Assembly: GCF_014204415.1 (NCBI RefSeq)
Contig: NZ_JACHLE010000001.1
Span: 372,001 to 436,000 of the forward strand
Direction of reading: 5' to 3'
Length of the DNA: 64,000 nucleotides
Source: Chryseobacterium defluvii
Lineage (GTDB): Bacteria; Bacteroidota; Bacteroidia; Flavobacteriales; Weeksellaceae
The notes below the pieces were generated by a model that was not told where the DNA came from, ran no database searches, and saw only the letters and a program-made list of their open reading frames with translations. The first letter of the stretch is position 1; each line of letters starts with the position of its first letter. The translations under genes and the position numbers were made by a program. Below, piece by piece: positions 33,788 to 41,977 of the stretch.

Positions 33788-34666
33788 ATGAAAAAATTCG
33801 TTTTAGTAGCATCCGTTCTTTTAGCAGTGTACTCATGCAAAAAAGAAGAAAATGCCAAAAAAGAAAATACAACGGAGGCAGCTTCGGAAGCCCCAAAATC
33901 CAATAATAAAATCGTTACCCTTAGTGGTGGAATTACAGAGATCGTAAGTGCTTTAGGACACGAAAAAGAGATCGTGGGAACCGATGTTACCAGCACCTAT
34001 CCTGAAACACTGAAAGCTACAGCCAAAGACCTGGGGCATGTAAGATCCATGACCATTGAGCCGATCATGGCCGTAAGCCCGACCCTGATCCTGGCTTCCG
34101 AAAAAGATATCAACCCTGAGTTACTGGGGAAAATTAAATCTTCAGGCATCAAAGCTGAGGTCTTCAAACAGGAATATTCTGTAGAAGGAACGAAAAAACT
34201 GATCACAGATGTGGCAAAAGCTGTAGGCAATACAGACTATCAGAAACTGATCGATAAGATTGATGCCGATCTGAAACAGATCCAGCCTATCGCTAAAAAA
34301 CCGAAAGTATTATTCATCTATGCCAGAGGAAACATGATGATGGTGGCCGGAAAAAATACCCCGATGGAAAAATTAATAAGCATTGCCGGCGGAGAAAATG
34401 CAGCAAATGATTTTGAAGATTTCAAACCTTTGACCCCTGAAGCGGTAGTAAAAGCTAACCCGGATGTCTTATTCTTTTTCACCAGCGGACTACAGGGAGC
34501 AGGAGGAAGCGAAGGAGTTCTTAAAATGCCGGGTGTTTCCCAAACTAATGCAGGAAAGAATAAAAAAATCATCGCTATGGACGGAGGCCTGGTATCAGGT
34601 TTCGGGCCAAGAGTAGGAGAGGCAGCAGTAGGATTAAACAAACTGTTAATTGAAAACACAAAGTAA
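33788..34666 (+). CDS. hmuT: Heme ABC transporter substrate-binding lipoprotein
   Basis: A 292-residue class III binding protein with lipobox AVYSC (Cys17), anchoring it in the inner membrane facing the periplasm. Conserved HmuT segments are IVTLSGGITEIVSALGH, GHVRSMTIEPIMAVSPTLIL, VLFIYARGNMMMVAG and GGLVSGFGPRVGEA. It receives heme from the periplasm and delivers it to HmuUV. The stop lies inside the start of hmuU (17-base overlap), showing tight coupling. Confidence 0.9.
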   Translation: MKKFVLVASVLLAVYSCKKEENAKKENTTEAASEAPKSNNKIVTLSGGITEIVSALGHEKEIVGTDVTSTYPETLKATAKDLGHVRSMTIEPIMAVSPTLILASEKDINPELLGKIKSSGIKAEVFKQEYSVEGTKKLITDVAKAVGNTDYQKLIDKIDADLKQIQPIAKKPKVLFIYARGNMMMVAGKNTPMEKLISIAGGENAANDFEDFKPLTPEAVVKANPDVLFFFTSGLQGAGGSEGVLKMPGVSQTNAGKNKKIIAMDGGLVSGFGPRVGEAAVGLNKLLIENTK

Positions 34667-35690
34667 ACTATATTTTTATTTTACCCTGAGTGCCGTATTG
34701 CTTGTTATTATAGCAGTACTGGCACTTAACACAGGAGTATATGACTTTGGAGGAACTTCCCCTTTCAGGATCCTGTGGCAATTTATAAAAGGCGATCCGG
34801 GCTTATCCTTAAGTGACAAATATGTGATTTGGGATGTACGGGCAGCAAGGATCATCATGGCTATTTTAATCGGGAGTATGCTGTCTGTTTCAGGAACCGG
34901 GCTTCAGGGGCTTTTCAAAAATCCTCTGGCAACAGGAGACCTGATCGGACTAACTTCCGGAGCCACATTGCTGGCGGCTATTGCCATTGTCTTGGGAGGA
35001 CATTTCAAAGAATATCTTCCTGAAATGGTGCAGTTCTCGCTGGTCAGTTTCTCAGCTTTTCTGGGAGCTTTCCTGTCTATGATGCTGGTGTACAGGATCT
35101 CTACAAGTGGAGGAAAGACCAATGTGGTCATGATGCTGTTGACAGGGGTTGCCATAACAGCTATAGGGTTTTCGATCACCGGTTTTTTGATCTATATTTC
35201 AAAAGACGAGCAGTTGAGAGACCTTACCTTCTGGAATTTAGGAAGTTTAGCTGCAGCAACATGGACAAAAAATATTGTTTTAACGGTGGTTATGATCATT
35301 TCCTACATCATTTTGCTGCCACAGGGAAAAGCGCTGAACGCCATGATGCTGGGAGAAAAAGATGCACAGCATTTAGGGATCAATGTTGAAAGGCTAAAGA
35401 AGCAGATCATTATCATCACAGCATTAATGGTGGGAACCTGTGTGGCATTTGCCGGGACAATTGGTTTTGTAGGTCTTATTGTACCTTATATCTTAAGGCT
35501 TCTGTTCAAATCCGATTATGCTTTTATCCTGCCGTTGTCGGCCGTTTGCGGAAGTATTTTGCTGTTGACTGCAGATACCTTCAGCAGAAGCATTGTAGAG
35601 CCTTCAGAATTGCCGATCGGTATTCTTACCGCTCTGATGGGAGGCCCGATCTTTATTGCCATCCTCGTTAAATATAAAAGAGCATTATAA
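34650..35690 (+). CDS. hmuU: Heme/iron ABC transporter permease, FecCD family
   Basis: A 346-residue permease with about ten helices. FecCD features are WDVRAARIIMAILIGSMLSVSGTGLQGLFKNPLA (in parts, the VSGTGLQ and KNPLA motifs), LNAMMLGEKDAQHLG (the EAA-like coupling loop), and VAFAGTIGFVGLIVPYI. The start is TTG at 34650, inside the hmuT 3' end, because no ATG or GTG occurs near the first helix. The stop overlaps the hmuV start by one base. Confidence 0.9.
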   Translation: MKTQSKLYFYFTLSAVLLVIIAVLALNTGVYDFGGTSPFRILWQFIKGDPGLSLSDKYVIWDVRAARIIMAILIGSMLSVSGTGLQGLFKNPLATGDLIGLTSGATLLAAIAIVLGGHFKEYLPEMVQFSLVSFSAFLGAFLSMMLVYRISTSGGKTNVVMMLLTGVAITAIGFSITGFLIYISKDEQLRDLTFWNLGSLAAATWTKNIVLTVVMIISYIILLPQGKALNAMMLGEKDAQHLGINVERLKKQIIIITALMVGTCVAFAGTIGFVGLIVPYILRLLFKSDYAFILPLSAVCGSILLLTADTFSRSIVEPSELPIGILTALMGGPIFIAILVKYKRAL

Positions 35691-36463
35691 TGATAAAGGC
35701 ACATCAGATCAAATATGCACATAAGGAATTTCATATTCTGGACGGCGTGGATGTCTCTTTGGAATATGGTGAATTTCTGGCCATTGTCGGCCCGAACGGA
35801 GCGGGAAAATCAAGCCTGCTGAGTGTTCTGGCCAATGAAATAAAAGTCGGAAAACAAAAGATTTTATTTAAAAATAAACCCATCCATGAATGGGAAGTCA
35901 GGGAATTGTCCAGACATAAGGCTAAATTTTCACAACATAACAGCAATGATATTCCTCTTGAGGTAAAAGATGTTGTTATGATGGGCAGGTACCCGTATTT
36001 CGACGCACAGCCGGGAAAAGAAGACTATGAGGCAATGAATAACATGATGTACGACACCGATATTTTCCACCTGAAAGACAGGGAATATAATACCCTGTCG
36101 GGCGGAGAAAAGCAGCGTGTACATCTTTCCAGAGTAATGGCCCAGCTACAGAATGAAATTGCCTATAAGCTGGTTTTTCTGGATGAACCATTGAACAATC
36201 TGGATATTAAGCATCAGTACAAGGCTTTGGAAATCATTAAAAACTTTACCAAAAAAGCCAACAGTGCTATTGTTGTCCTGCACGATCTTAATCTGGCAGC
36301 CCAGTTTGCAGACAAGATCTTATTGATGAAATCCGGAAAAGTGTCAGCGTACGGGACACCACAGGATGTTTTCACTATTGACAATATCAGTGATGCATAT
36401 AGTTTTCCCTGCACTATCTGCCCGCACCCCATTAATAATAACCCAATGATCATTTTCGGATAA
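35690..36463 (+). CDS. hmuV: Heme ABC transporter ATP-binding protein
   Basis: A 257-residue ATPase that energises HmuU. The Walker A motif is GPNGAGKSS, the Q-loop KAKFSQHN, the signature LSGGEKQRV and the Walker B VFLDEPLNNLD; the switch His is in VVLHDLNLA. These fit the FepC/HmuV group. ATG 35690 shares one base with the preceding stop, and the methyltransferase gene starts two bases after its own stop. Confidence 0.93.
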   Translation: MIKAHQIKYAHKEFHILDGVDVSLEYGEFLAIVGPNGAGKSSLLSVLANEIKVGKQKILFKNKPIHEWEVRELSRHKAKFSQHNSNDIPLEVKDVVMMGRYPYFDAQPGKEDYEAMNNMMYDTDIFHLKDREYNTLSGGEKQRVHLSRVMAQLQNEIAYKLVFLDEPLNNLDIKHQYKALEIIKNFTKKANSAIVVLHDLNLAAQFADKILLMKSGKVSAYGTPQDVFTIDNISDAYSFPCTICPHPINNNPMIIFG

Positions 36464-36465
36464 CC

Positions 36466-37116
36466 ATGGAAAAAGACGAATTAAAAATCCTTGCTCAGAA
36501 CCTTGCCAATCCGCAGGGAGAAAAAGGAATTGAGATCGGCGAAATGATGAATGCCAACAATATAGGAATGACTTTGGAAAGCATTCAGTCACTCCTCATA
36601 GAAGATGAAGAACACATTCTTGAAATAGGTCACGGAAACGCCGGACATCTGAAAAGCATTCTGAATAAAGCCAAAGGCATCAGATATACTGGTATCGACA
36701 TTTCGGAAACCATGCATCATGAAGCCGGAAGATTAAACAAAGAATTTGAAGATCAGGCTGATTTTGTATTATATGAAGGAAAGAAATTTCCTTTTGAAAA
36801 TAAGACTTTTGACAAGATATTCACGGTAAATACAGTGTATTTCTGGGAAGATCCGGCAGAATTCTTACATGAGATCTACAGAGTACTGAAAGACAGCGGA
36901 ACCTTCGTTCTTACCTTCGGACAAAAGGAATTCATGGAGAAATTACCTTTTACGGAATATAATTTCACATTGTACAGCAACAGCGAAATGGAAGAGCTGA
37001 TCTCCAAAAGCCATTTCAAAAGAATGAAAATATCCGAAAAAGAAGAAGAGATCCAAAGCAAGACAGACAACGAAATCATACAAAGAAAATATACAGTTTT
37101 AACCATAAAAAAATAA
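36466..37116 (+). CDS. Class I SAM-dependent methyltransferase in the heme operon
   Basis: A 216-residue methyltransferase. The SAM-binding motif I is ILEIGHGNAGHLKSIL, followed by YTGIDISE (motif II acidic residue) and FDKIFTVNTVYFWEDP (motif IV region), then the segment EFLHEIYRVLKDSGTFVLTF typical of type 11 methyltransferases. The substrate is unknown. It is embedded between hmuV (two-base gap) and hmuS (six-base gap), so it is co-expressed with heme import. A tetrapyrrole or small-molecule substrate is possible but not shown. Confidence 0.82.
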   Translation: MEKDELKILAQNLANPQGEKGIEIGEMMNANNIGMTLESIQSLLIEDEEHILEIGHGNAGHLKSILNKAKGIRYTGIDISETMHHEAGRLNKEFEDQADFVLYEGKKFPFENKTFDKIFTVNTVYFWEDPAEFLHEIYRVLKDSGTFVLTFGQKEFMEKLPFTEYNFTLYSNSEMEELISKSHFKRMKISEKEEEIQSKTDNEIIQRKYTVLTIKK

Positions 37117-37122
37117 AATATA

Positions 37123-38151
37123 ATGAGCACATTAGTTAACGACCTGAAAGAAAAATGGGAAGCTCTTAAAGCAGAAAATCCACACCTGAGAATAAGAAAC
37201 GCTGCTGCACAATTAGGTGTAAGTGAAGCTGAGTTATTAGTGACCAACATCGGGGAAGGGGTGACCGTTTTGAAGCCTGAGTTTCAAAATATCCTGTCAG
37301 AAGTTGAGCAATTGGGAAAAGTGATGGCTCTTACACGTAATGATGAGTGCGTACATGAAAGAAAAGGAACGTATCTGAACGGAGATTTCAGCAGCCCTCA
37401 TGCACAGCTTTTCGTAGGAGAAGATATTGACCTCAGGATTTTCCTGAACTCATGGAAATCTGCTTTTGCAGTAGTGGAAGGAGACAAGAAAAGCTTTCAG
37501 TTCTTTGGAAAAGACGGACTGGCTCTTCATAAGATCTACTTGACCAAAGACAGCAATGCAGCAGCTTTTGATACTATTGCTGAAAAATATAAAGCGGAAG
37601 ACCAGAATCAGACCTTTGAATTTGAAGCAGTTGCTGCGAAACCTGAAGAAAAACCGGATTCTGAGATCGATGTGGAAGGCTTTCAAAAAGCATGGAAAGA
37701 ATTAAAAGATACGCATGAGTTCTTCATGATGACCAGAAAATTCGGGGTAAGCAGAACCCAGGCTTTGAGGTTGGCTCCGGAAGGTTTTGCGAAAAAAATA
37801 GAAAACTCCAAAGTAGTCAATGTTCTGGAAGATGCCTCTGAAAAGAACCTTCCGATCATGGTATTTGTAGGGAACAGAGGGATTATCCAGATCCATACCG
37901 GAAATGTGAAGAAAACACTTTGGCATCAGCAGTGGTTCAACGTAATGGACCCGGATTTTAACCTGCACCTTGATGTAACGAAAATAGCAGAAGCCTGGAT
38001 CGTGAAAAAACCTACTGAAGACGGGGAAGTGACAGCAGTTGAAGTCTTTAATAAAGAAGGGGATTTCATTGTTCAGTTCTTTGGAAAAAGAAAACCGGGA
38101 ATTCCTGAATTACAGGAATGGAAAGACCTTGTAGCAGAATTAGAGAAATAA
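37123..38151 (+). CDS. hmuS: Hemin-degrading factor, HmuS/ChuS family
   Basis: A 342-residue cytoplasmic protein built of two similar halves, as in HemS/ChuS: the first contains NAAAQLGVSEAELL, CVHERKGTYLNGDF and RIFLNSWKSAFAV, and the second FFMMTRKFGVSRTQALRL, VFVGNRGIIQIHTG and WHQQWFNVMDPDFNLHLD. The family binds heme after import and opens or transfers it. In enteric homologues an N-terminal half His is a heme ligand, but its equivalent was not assigned. A weak terminator lies after the stop. Confidence 0.88.
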   Translation: MSTLVNDLKEKWEALKAENPHLRIRNAAAQLGVSEAELLVTNIGEGVTVLKPEFQNILSEVEQLGKVMALTRNDECVHERKGTYLNGDFSSPHAQLFVGEDIDLRIFLNSWKSAFAVVEGDKKSFQFFGKDGLALHKIYLTKDSNAAAFDTIAEKYKAEDQNQTFEFEAVAAKPEEKPDSEIDVEGFQKAWKELKDTHEFFMMTRKFGVSRTQALRLAPEGFAKKIENSKVVNVLEDASEKNLPIMVFVGNRGIIQIHTGNVKKTLWHQQWFNVMDPDFNLHLDVTKIAEAWIVKKPTEDGEVTAVEVFNKEGDFIVQFFGKRKPGIPELQEWKDLVAELEK

Positions 38152-38171
38152 TAGTTAGATGATTTGAGGAG

Positions 38172-38210
38172 GGCCGTTTTGTTTTTTATAATTCAAGGCG
38201 GTCTTTTATT
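38172..38210 (+). terminator. Probable terminator after hmuS
   Basis: Ten-base arms GGCCGTTTTG and CAAGGCGGTC pair with three G-U wobbles, followed by TTTTATTTTA. A chaN gene in the same direction lies beyond it, so readthrough or a second promoter is needed there. Confidence 0.6.
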
Positions 38211-38296
38211 TTATGGCTAAAAAGTAAAAAGGCTAAAAGGCAAATTTGCGATTTAGCTTTTGTGGTTACCATTTTTTAATAGTATTTTTATAAATC

Positions 38297-39184
38297 ATGA
38301 TAAAGATAAAAATGAAAAATATTTTCATAGCAATATTGCTTGGATTTTTTTGTACTCTTAATGCTCAGGACTTTAAAGCCTATCAGTTTTATGATCAGAA
38401 AGGAAAAACGATTAAAACCGATAAGCTGATCAAAGAGCTGGCTGAATATGATGTGGTCTTCTTTGGTGAAAATCATAACAGTTCCATCAATCACTGGCTT
38501 CAGCTAAAAGTAACGGAAGGGTTGTATGAAAAGAAAAAGAGGCAGATCATCTTAGGTGCCGAAATGTTTGAAAGAGACAACCAGTCTCAGCTGGATCAGT
38601 ATTTGAATGGGAAATTTGATGCCAAAACATTGAAAGATTCGGCCCGGTTGTGGAACAATTACTCTACGGATTATAAACCTCTGGTGGATTTTGCAAAAAA
38701 TAAAAAACTGAATTTCATTGCGACCAATATTCCGAGAAGATATGCTTCACAAACAGCAAAAGAAGGGTTGGAATCCTTAAATAAACTAGGTGAAAAAGAG
38801 AAAACCTATATTGCTCAGTTACCCATAAAAGTCACTCTGGATACGCCCGGCTATAAAGAAATGAAGACCATGATGGGAGATCACGCGGAAGGAACAAAGG
38901 TAATGAACTTCATTTCTGCACAGGCAGTGAAAGATGCTACCATGGCAGAATCTATCCTGAAAAACTTGCAGTCCGGGAAAACCTTTATTCATTATAATGG
39001 TAACTATCACAGCAAAGAGTTCGGGGGAATTTACTGGTACATTAAACAGAAAAATCCCAACCTGAAAATGGCCGTGATCTCGGTTTTTGAAACAGAAGAT
39101 CCGGAACTGAAGATCCCTGAAAAAGAATATATCCCGACAGATTTTAACCTGATCATTCCGGCGGATATGACAAAGACCTTTTAA
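38297..39184 (+). CDS. ChaN-like iron/heme-regulated exported protein
   Basis: A 295-residue protein with a signal peptide (IFIAILLGFFCTLNAQ). It belongs to the ChaN/PhuW family: the motifs are VVFFGENHNSSINH, ILGAEMFERDNQSQLD, FIATNIPRRYAS and FIHYNGNYHSKEFGGI. In Campylobacter, ChaN binds heme pairs at the surface. Position after the heme operon agrees with that role. A second in-frame ATG at 38312 is an alternative start. The protein has no obvious lipobox, unlike some ChaN members. Confidence 0.8.
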   Translation: MIKIKMKNIFIAILLGFFCTLNAQDFKAYQFYDQKGKTIKTDKLIKELAEYDVVFFGENHNSSINHWLQLKVTEGLYEKKKRQIILGAEMFERDNQSQLDQYLNGKFDAKTLKDSARLWNNYSTDYKPLVDFAKNKKLNFIATNIPRRYASQTAKEGLESLNKLGEKEKTYIAQLPIKVTLDTPGYKEMKTMMGDHAEGTKVMNFISAQAVKDATMAESILKNLQSGKTFIHYNGNYHSKEFGGIYWYIKQKNPNLKMAVISVFETEDPELKIPEKEYIPTDFNLIIPADMTKTF

Positions 39185-39208
39185 TTATTTAAAACTATTT
39201 TATTCTCA

Positions 39209-39282
39209 CAGATTCGGCAGATCACACAGATTTTCACAGAATAAAACAGCTTAAGAAAGATCTGCGTAATCTGCCAAATCTG
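39209..39282. repeat. Inverted repeat of the ATCTGCGTAATCTGC family
   Basis: The left arm (39209-39231) begins CAGATTCGGCAGATCAC and the right arm (39260-39282) is ATCTGCGTAATCTGCC followed by AAATCTG. The two pair over most positions as reverse complements. Single arms of the family occur near 24418 and 24657. Confidence 0.65.
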
Positions 39283-39402
39283 CGAGAGCAAAAAACAAAA
39301 CAGAGAATCCCGATAAAGCATCAATCTATAGTCGAGGTAGATTTTCATCGAACCACTTCATCATATTTCCGGTGAAATGAAAAAGGAATAAATTACAATA
39401 TC

Positions 39403-39410
39403 TATCTTTG
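39403..39410 (+). promoter_or_regulatory. Promoter -7 box TATCTTTG
   Basis: A perfect TAnnTTTG match 17 bases before the ATG at 39428. The deformylase homologue therefore has its own promoter. Confidence 0.6.
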
Positions 39411-39427
39411 CTTTAGAAAGAATTAGA

Positions 39428-40045
39428 ATGAAAAATTTATCCTGCCTTTTATTCCTTTTTGTTGGGTTGATCAATGCCCAGAAACTGAATTCAGATGAGC
39501 TTTCGATCATTAACCGAGGGAGTTCGGATTCTGCCTTATCCATTTACCAGACAACTGATGCCGACCAGCATAAAACATTATTGAGCCTTTCCACAGAAAT
39601 CGATCCGCTAGATCCACATACGGAAACCCTGGTAAAAAGGATGAAACTGTCGCTGCTTTCCACAGACGGGGGAGTGGGGATTGCCGCTCCGCAGGTGGGG
39701 ATCAACAGAAAAGTGATCTGGGTTCAGCGTTTTGACAAAGAAGGCGAGCCTTTGGAGTATTTTATCAATCCAGTGATCGTATGGAGGTCGGAGATCCTGA
39801 ATCTGGGGCCGGAAGGAGACTTATCTATTCCTGATTTCAGGGACCAGTTTTACAGAAGCAAAGTGATCCATCTGGAATATGTGGATCTGAAAGGGAAGAA
39901 GCATTCGGAGATTGTGGAAGGTTTTACGGCTGTGATCTTTCAGCATGAGATCGACCATCTTTTCGGGATCCTGATCTCTGATAAGAAAGAAAAAGAAAAA
40001 GGAGATGCTTATCAGAAAGTGGATGCTTTTGAAAAGCTGAAATAA
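39428..40045 (+). CDS. Peptide deformylase homologue with signal peptide and Cys-to-Asp metal-site change
   Basis: A 205-residue protein. Peptide deformylases remove formyl groups from new proteins in the cytoplasm. Motif 1 is GGVGIAAPQVG (81-91) and motif 3 is QHEIDH (His173, Glu174, His177), both intact. In motif 2, which is usually Glu-Gly-Cys-Leu-Ser, this protein has Glu129-Gly-Asp131-Leu-Ser, so the cysteine metal ligand is replaced by Asp. The N-terminus is a clear signal peptide (LSCLLFLFVGLINAQ), placing the product in the periplasm or outside. It is thus unlikely to be the housekeeping enzyme. An exported amidase is one possibility (inference). Confidence 0.85.
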   Translation: MKNLSCLLFLFVGLINAQKLNSDELSIINRGSSDSALSIYQTTDADQHKTLLSLSTEIDPLDPHTETLVKRMKLSLLSTDGGVGIAAPQVGINRKVIWVQRFDKEGEPLEYFINPVIVWRSEILNLGPEGDLSIPDFRDQFYRSKVIHLEYVDLKGKKHSEIVEGFTAVIFQHEIDHLFGILISDKKEKEKGDAYQKVDAFEKLK

Positions 40046-40166
40046 AATTAGGTGATTGTATATATCTGTCAAGTCATGTAGAGATGCTTCTAGCATGATA
40101 AACAGATTGTTTGGCCTCATTTAAATGTAGTTAAAATATCAGGACTTTCAATATTTAACAAATTTA

Positions 40167-41207
40167 TCAGTTTTTTACCAGATTGCTGTTCAGGATGATA
40201 TCTTTGATCTTTGTTTCAAAATAGTAATACAGGTCACTATTTTCATTCATCTGATTTTCCAGAACGATAATGCTGACATCATCTTTGGGAATATAGATAT
40301 TTAAAGAAGCGAAGCCGTCTCCCAATCCACTATGGCCTAAATACTCAGCCCTCGGATCTTTTACAATTCTGATGTTATAACCATAGCCCATTTTCTCCTT
40401 CCCGAATACGTCATGCTGTGATAATACCGATGAGGTTGTCATTAATGCATAAGTTCTTGGCTTTAGAATTTTTCCTTTATGCAATTTGCTGTTCCATATC
40501 ACCAGGTCTTTTGCAGTGGTGACCACTCCGTCAGCAGGCATATTTTCATCGTTAATAAAAGAATTTTCAACAACGGTAAAATGGCTGTTATTGCTCATAT
40601 GGCCTGATACAAGATTCCTGCGGTTATCTTTTGAATAACAAAACGTATCTCTCATATTGAGTTGGCGGAACAATTCATTGGCTAACTGCGTATAGGTTTT
40701 CCCGGAAACATTTTCCAGTATTTTCCCCAAAAGAATATTGGACAGGTTTCCATATTTAAATTCCGAACCGGGTGTAAACAGCAGAGGTTTTTCAATAGCT
40801 TCAATCCCGTGGGTGTGATTCAGTAACTGGTGAACGGTAACCGTATCTGCCCATGTTTGGCTTAAAAACGGTAAATATTTTTTTATGGATGACTGTAGAT
40901 CTATTTTTCCTTTTTCGACTTCTTTTAAGATCAAAACAGAGGTGATCTGTTTGGTATTTGACATGATCTCAAACTGATCATCAACATTTAAAGGAATTTT
41001 GGTCTGACTGTTTTTAAAGCCATATGCTTTTGAATATTTGCTTTTGCCGTCTTTAGTAATTACAACAACACCATTAAATGTCCTGGGAGTTTTAACTTTT
41101 ATGAGACTATCAATTTTACTGGTATAATTATCTTTGCTTTGACCGTTAAAACAGGATACTGAAAAAAGTATAAGAAGGGTATACAATAACCCGGAAATGA
41201 ATTTCAT
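40167..41207 (-). CDS. Serine hydrolase of the beta-lactamase/PBP-like family, lipoprotein
   Basis: A 346-residue class C beta-lactamase-like hydrolase. The catalytic Ser83-Asn-Thr-Lys86 (SxxK) is in FEIMSNTKQIT, Tyr152-Gly-Asn154 is the YxN motif, and HSGLGDGF provides the third motif. An SVSC lipobox at residue 19 suggests a lipoprotein. Such proteins act as D-peptidases, esterases or related amidases; true beta-lactamase activity cannot be claimed. It starts 22 bases after the lipB stop, so it may be the last gene in the trp-lipB transcript. Confidence 0.85.
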   Translation of the reverse strand: MKFISGLLYTLLILFSVSCFNGQSKDNYTSKIDSLIKVKTPRTFNGVVVITKDGKSKYSKAYGFKNSQTKIPLNVDDQFEIMSNTKQITSVLILKEVEKGKIDLQSSIKKYLPFLSQTWADTVTVHQLLNHTHGIEAIEKPLLFTPGSEFKYGNLSNILLGKILENVSGKTYTQLANELFRQLNMRDTFCYSKDNRRNLVSGHMSNNSHFTVVENSFINDENMPADGVVTTAKDLVIWNSKLHKGKILKPRTYALMTTSSVLSQHDVFGKEKMGYGYNIRIVKDPRAEYLGHSGLGDGFASLNIYIPKDDVSIIVLENQMNENSDLYYYFETKIKDIILNSNLVKN

Positions 41208-41229
41208 ATTTTTTAATAGCTATCTTTAA

Positions 41230-41958
41230 TTACCTGTTTATGATCTCTGCTCCGAAAACATCTACAAAATGCTTTCTGATCTTTGCTTTCACATCTTCCA
41301 TTTCCTCAGGGGTAAGTTCCCTTTCCAGCTCCCTTTTTAATGAGGTCACCTGTTTGTCTTTGATGCCACATGGGATGATGTATTCAAAATACCGCATATC
41401 CGTATTCACATTCAGGGCAAAACCATGTAAAGTTACCCAGCGGGACGCCTTTACTCCCATTGCACAGATCTTTCTGGCATAAGGTTTTCCCACATCCAGC
41501 CAGACCCCTGTTTCTCCTTGGGAACGCTCACCGTTTAGCCCATACTCACCAATAGTCCTGATGATCACTTCTTCTAGGTTTCTCATATAAAGATGAATAT
41601 CCGTAAAGAAATTTTCCAGATCCAGAACGGGATATCCCACAATCTGCCCATATCCGTGATAGGTAATATCCCCGCCGCGGTTGGTCTTCACAAAAGTGGC
41701 ATCTATTTCTTTTAATTTGTCAATTCCCGCCAGCATATTTTCTTCATGCCCACTTTTTCCTAATGTATACACATGAGGGTGTTCCACAAAAAGCAGGTGG
41801 TTGGGAGTAATAAGGTGCTGTTCGGCGGGAAGGTCACGGTTTTTAATCTTGGTATCAATGATATCTTTCATCAGTTTTTCCTGATAATCCCATGCGGGCT
41901 GATATTCTTTTATACCCAGGTCTTCAAATTCTACTACTTTATTCAGATTGGTATTCAT
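41230..41958 (-). CDS. lipB: Octanoyl-[ACP]:protein octanoyltransferase LipB
   Basis: A 242-residue enzyme that transfers octanoate from ACP to lipoyl domains, the first step in lipoic acid assembly. Family signatures are RGGDITYHGYGQIVGYPVLDL, GVKASRWVTLHGFALNVN (partially quoted) and CGIKDKQVTSL. The catalytic Cys is that of IIPCGIKD, and the conserved Lys is in the AMGVKASRW region. The gene lies 19 bases downstream of trpA in the same direction, so it is probably transcribed from the trp promoter or from an internal one; no clear box was found. Confidence 0.93.
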   Translation of the reverse strand: MNTNLNKVVEFEDLGIKEYQPAWDYQEKLMKDIIDTKIKNRDLPAEQHLITPNHLLFVEHPHVYTLGKSGHEENMLAGIDKLKEIDATFVKTNRGGDITYHGYGQIVGYPVLDLENFFTDIHLYMRNLEEVIIRTIGEYGLNGERSQGETGVWLDVGKPYARKICAMGVKASRWVTLHGFALNVNTDMRYFEYIIPCGIKDKQVTSLKRELERELTPEEMEDVKAKIRKHFVDVFGAEIINR

Positions 41959-41977
41959 ACTACAAATTTAGTGAATT

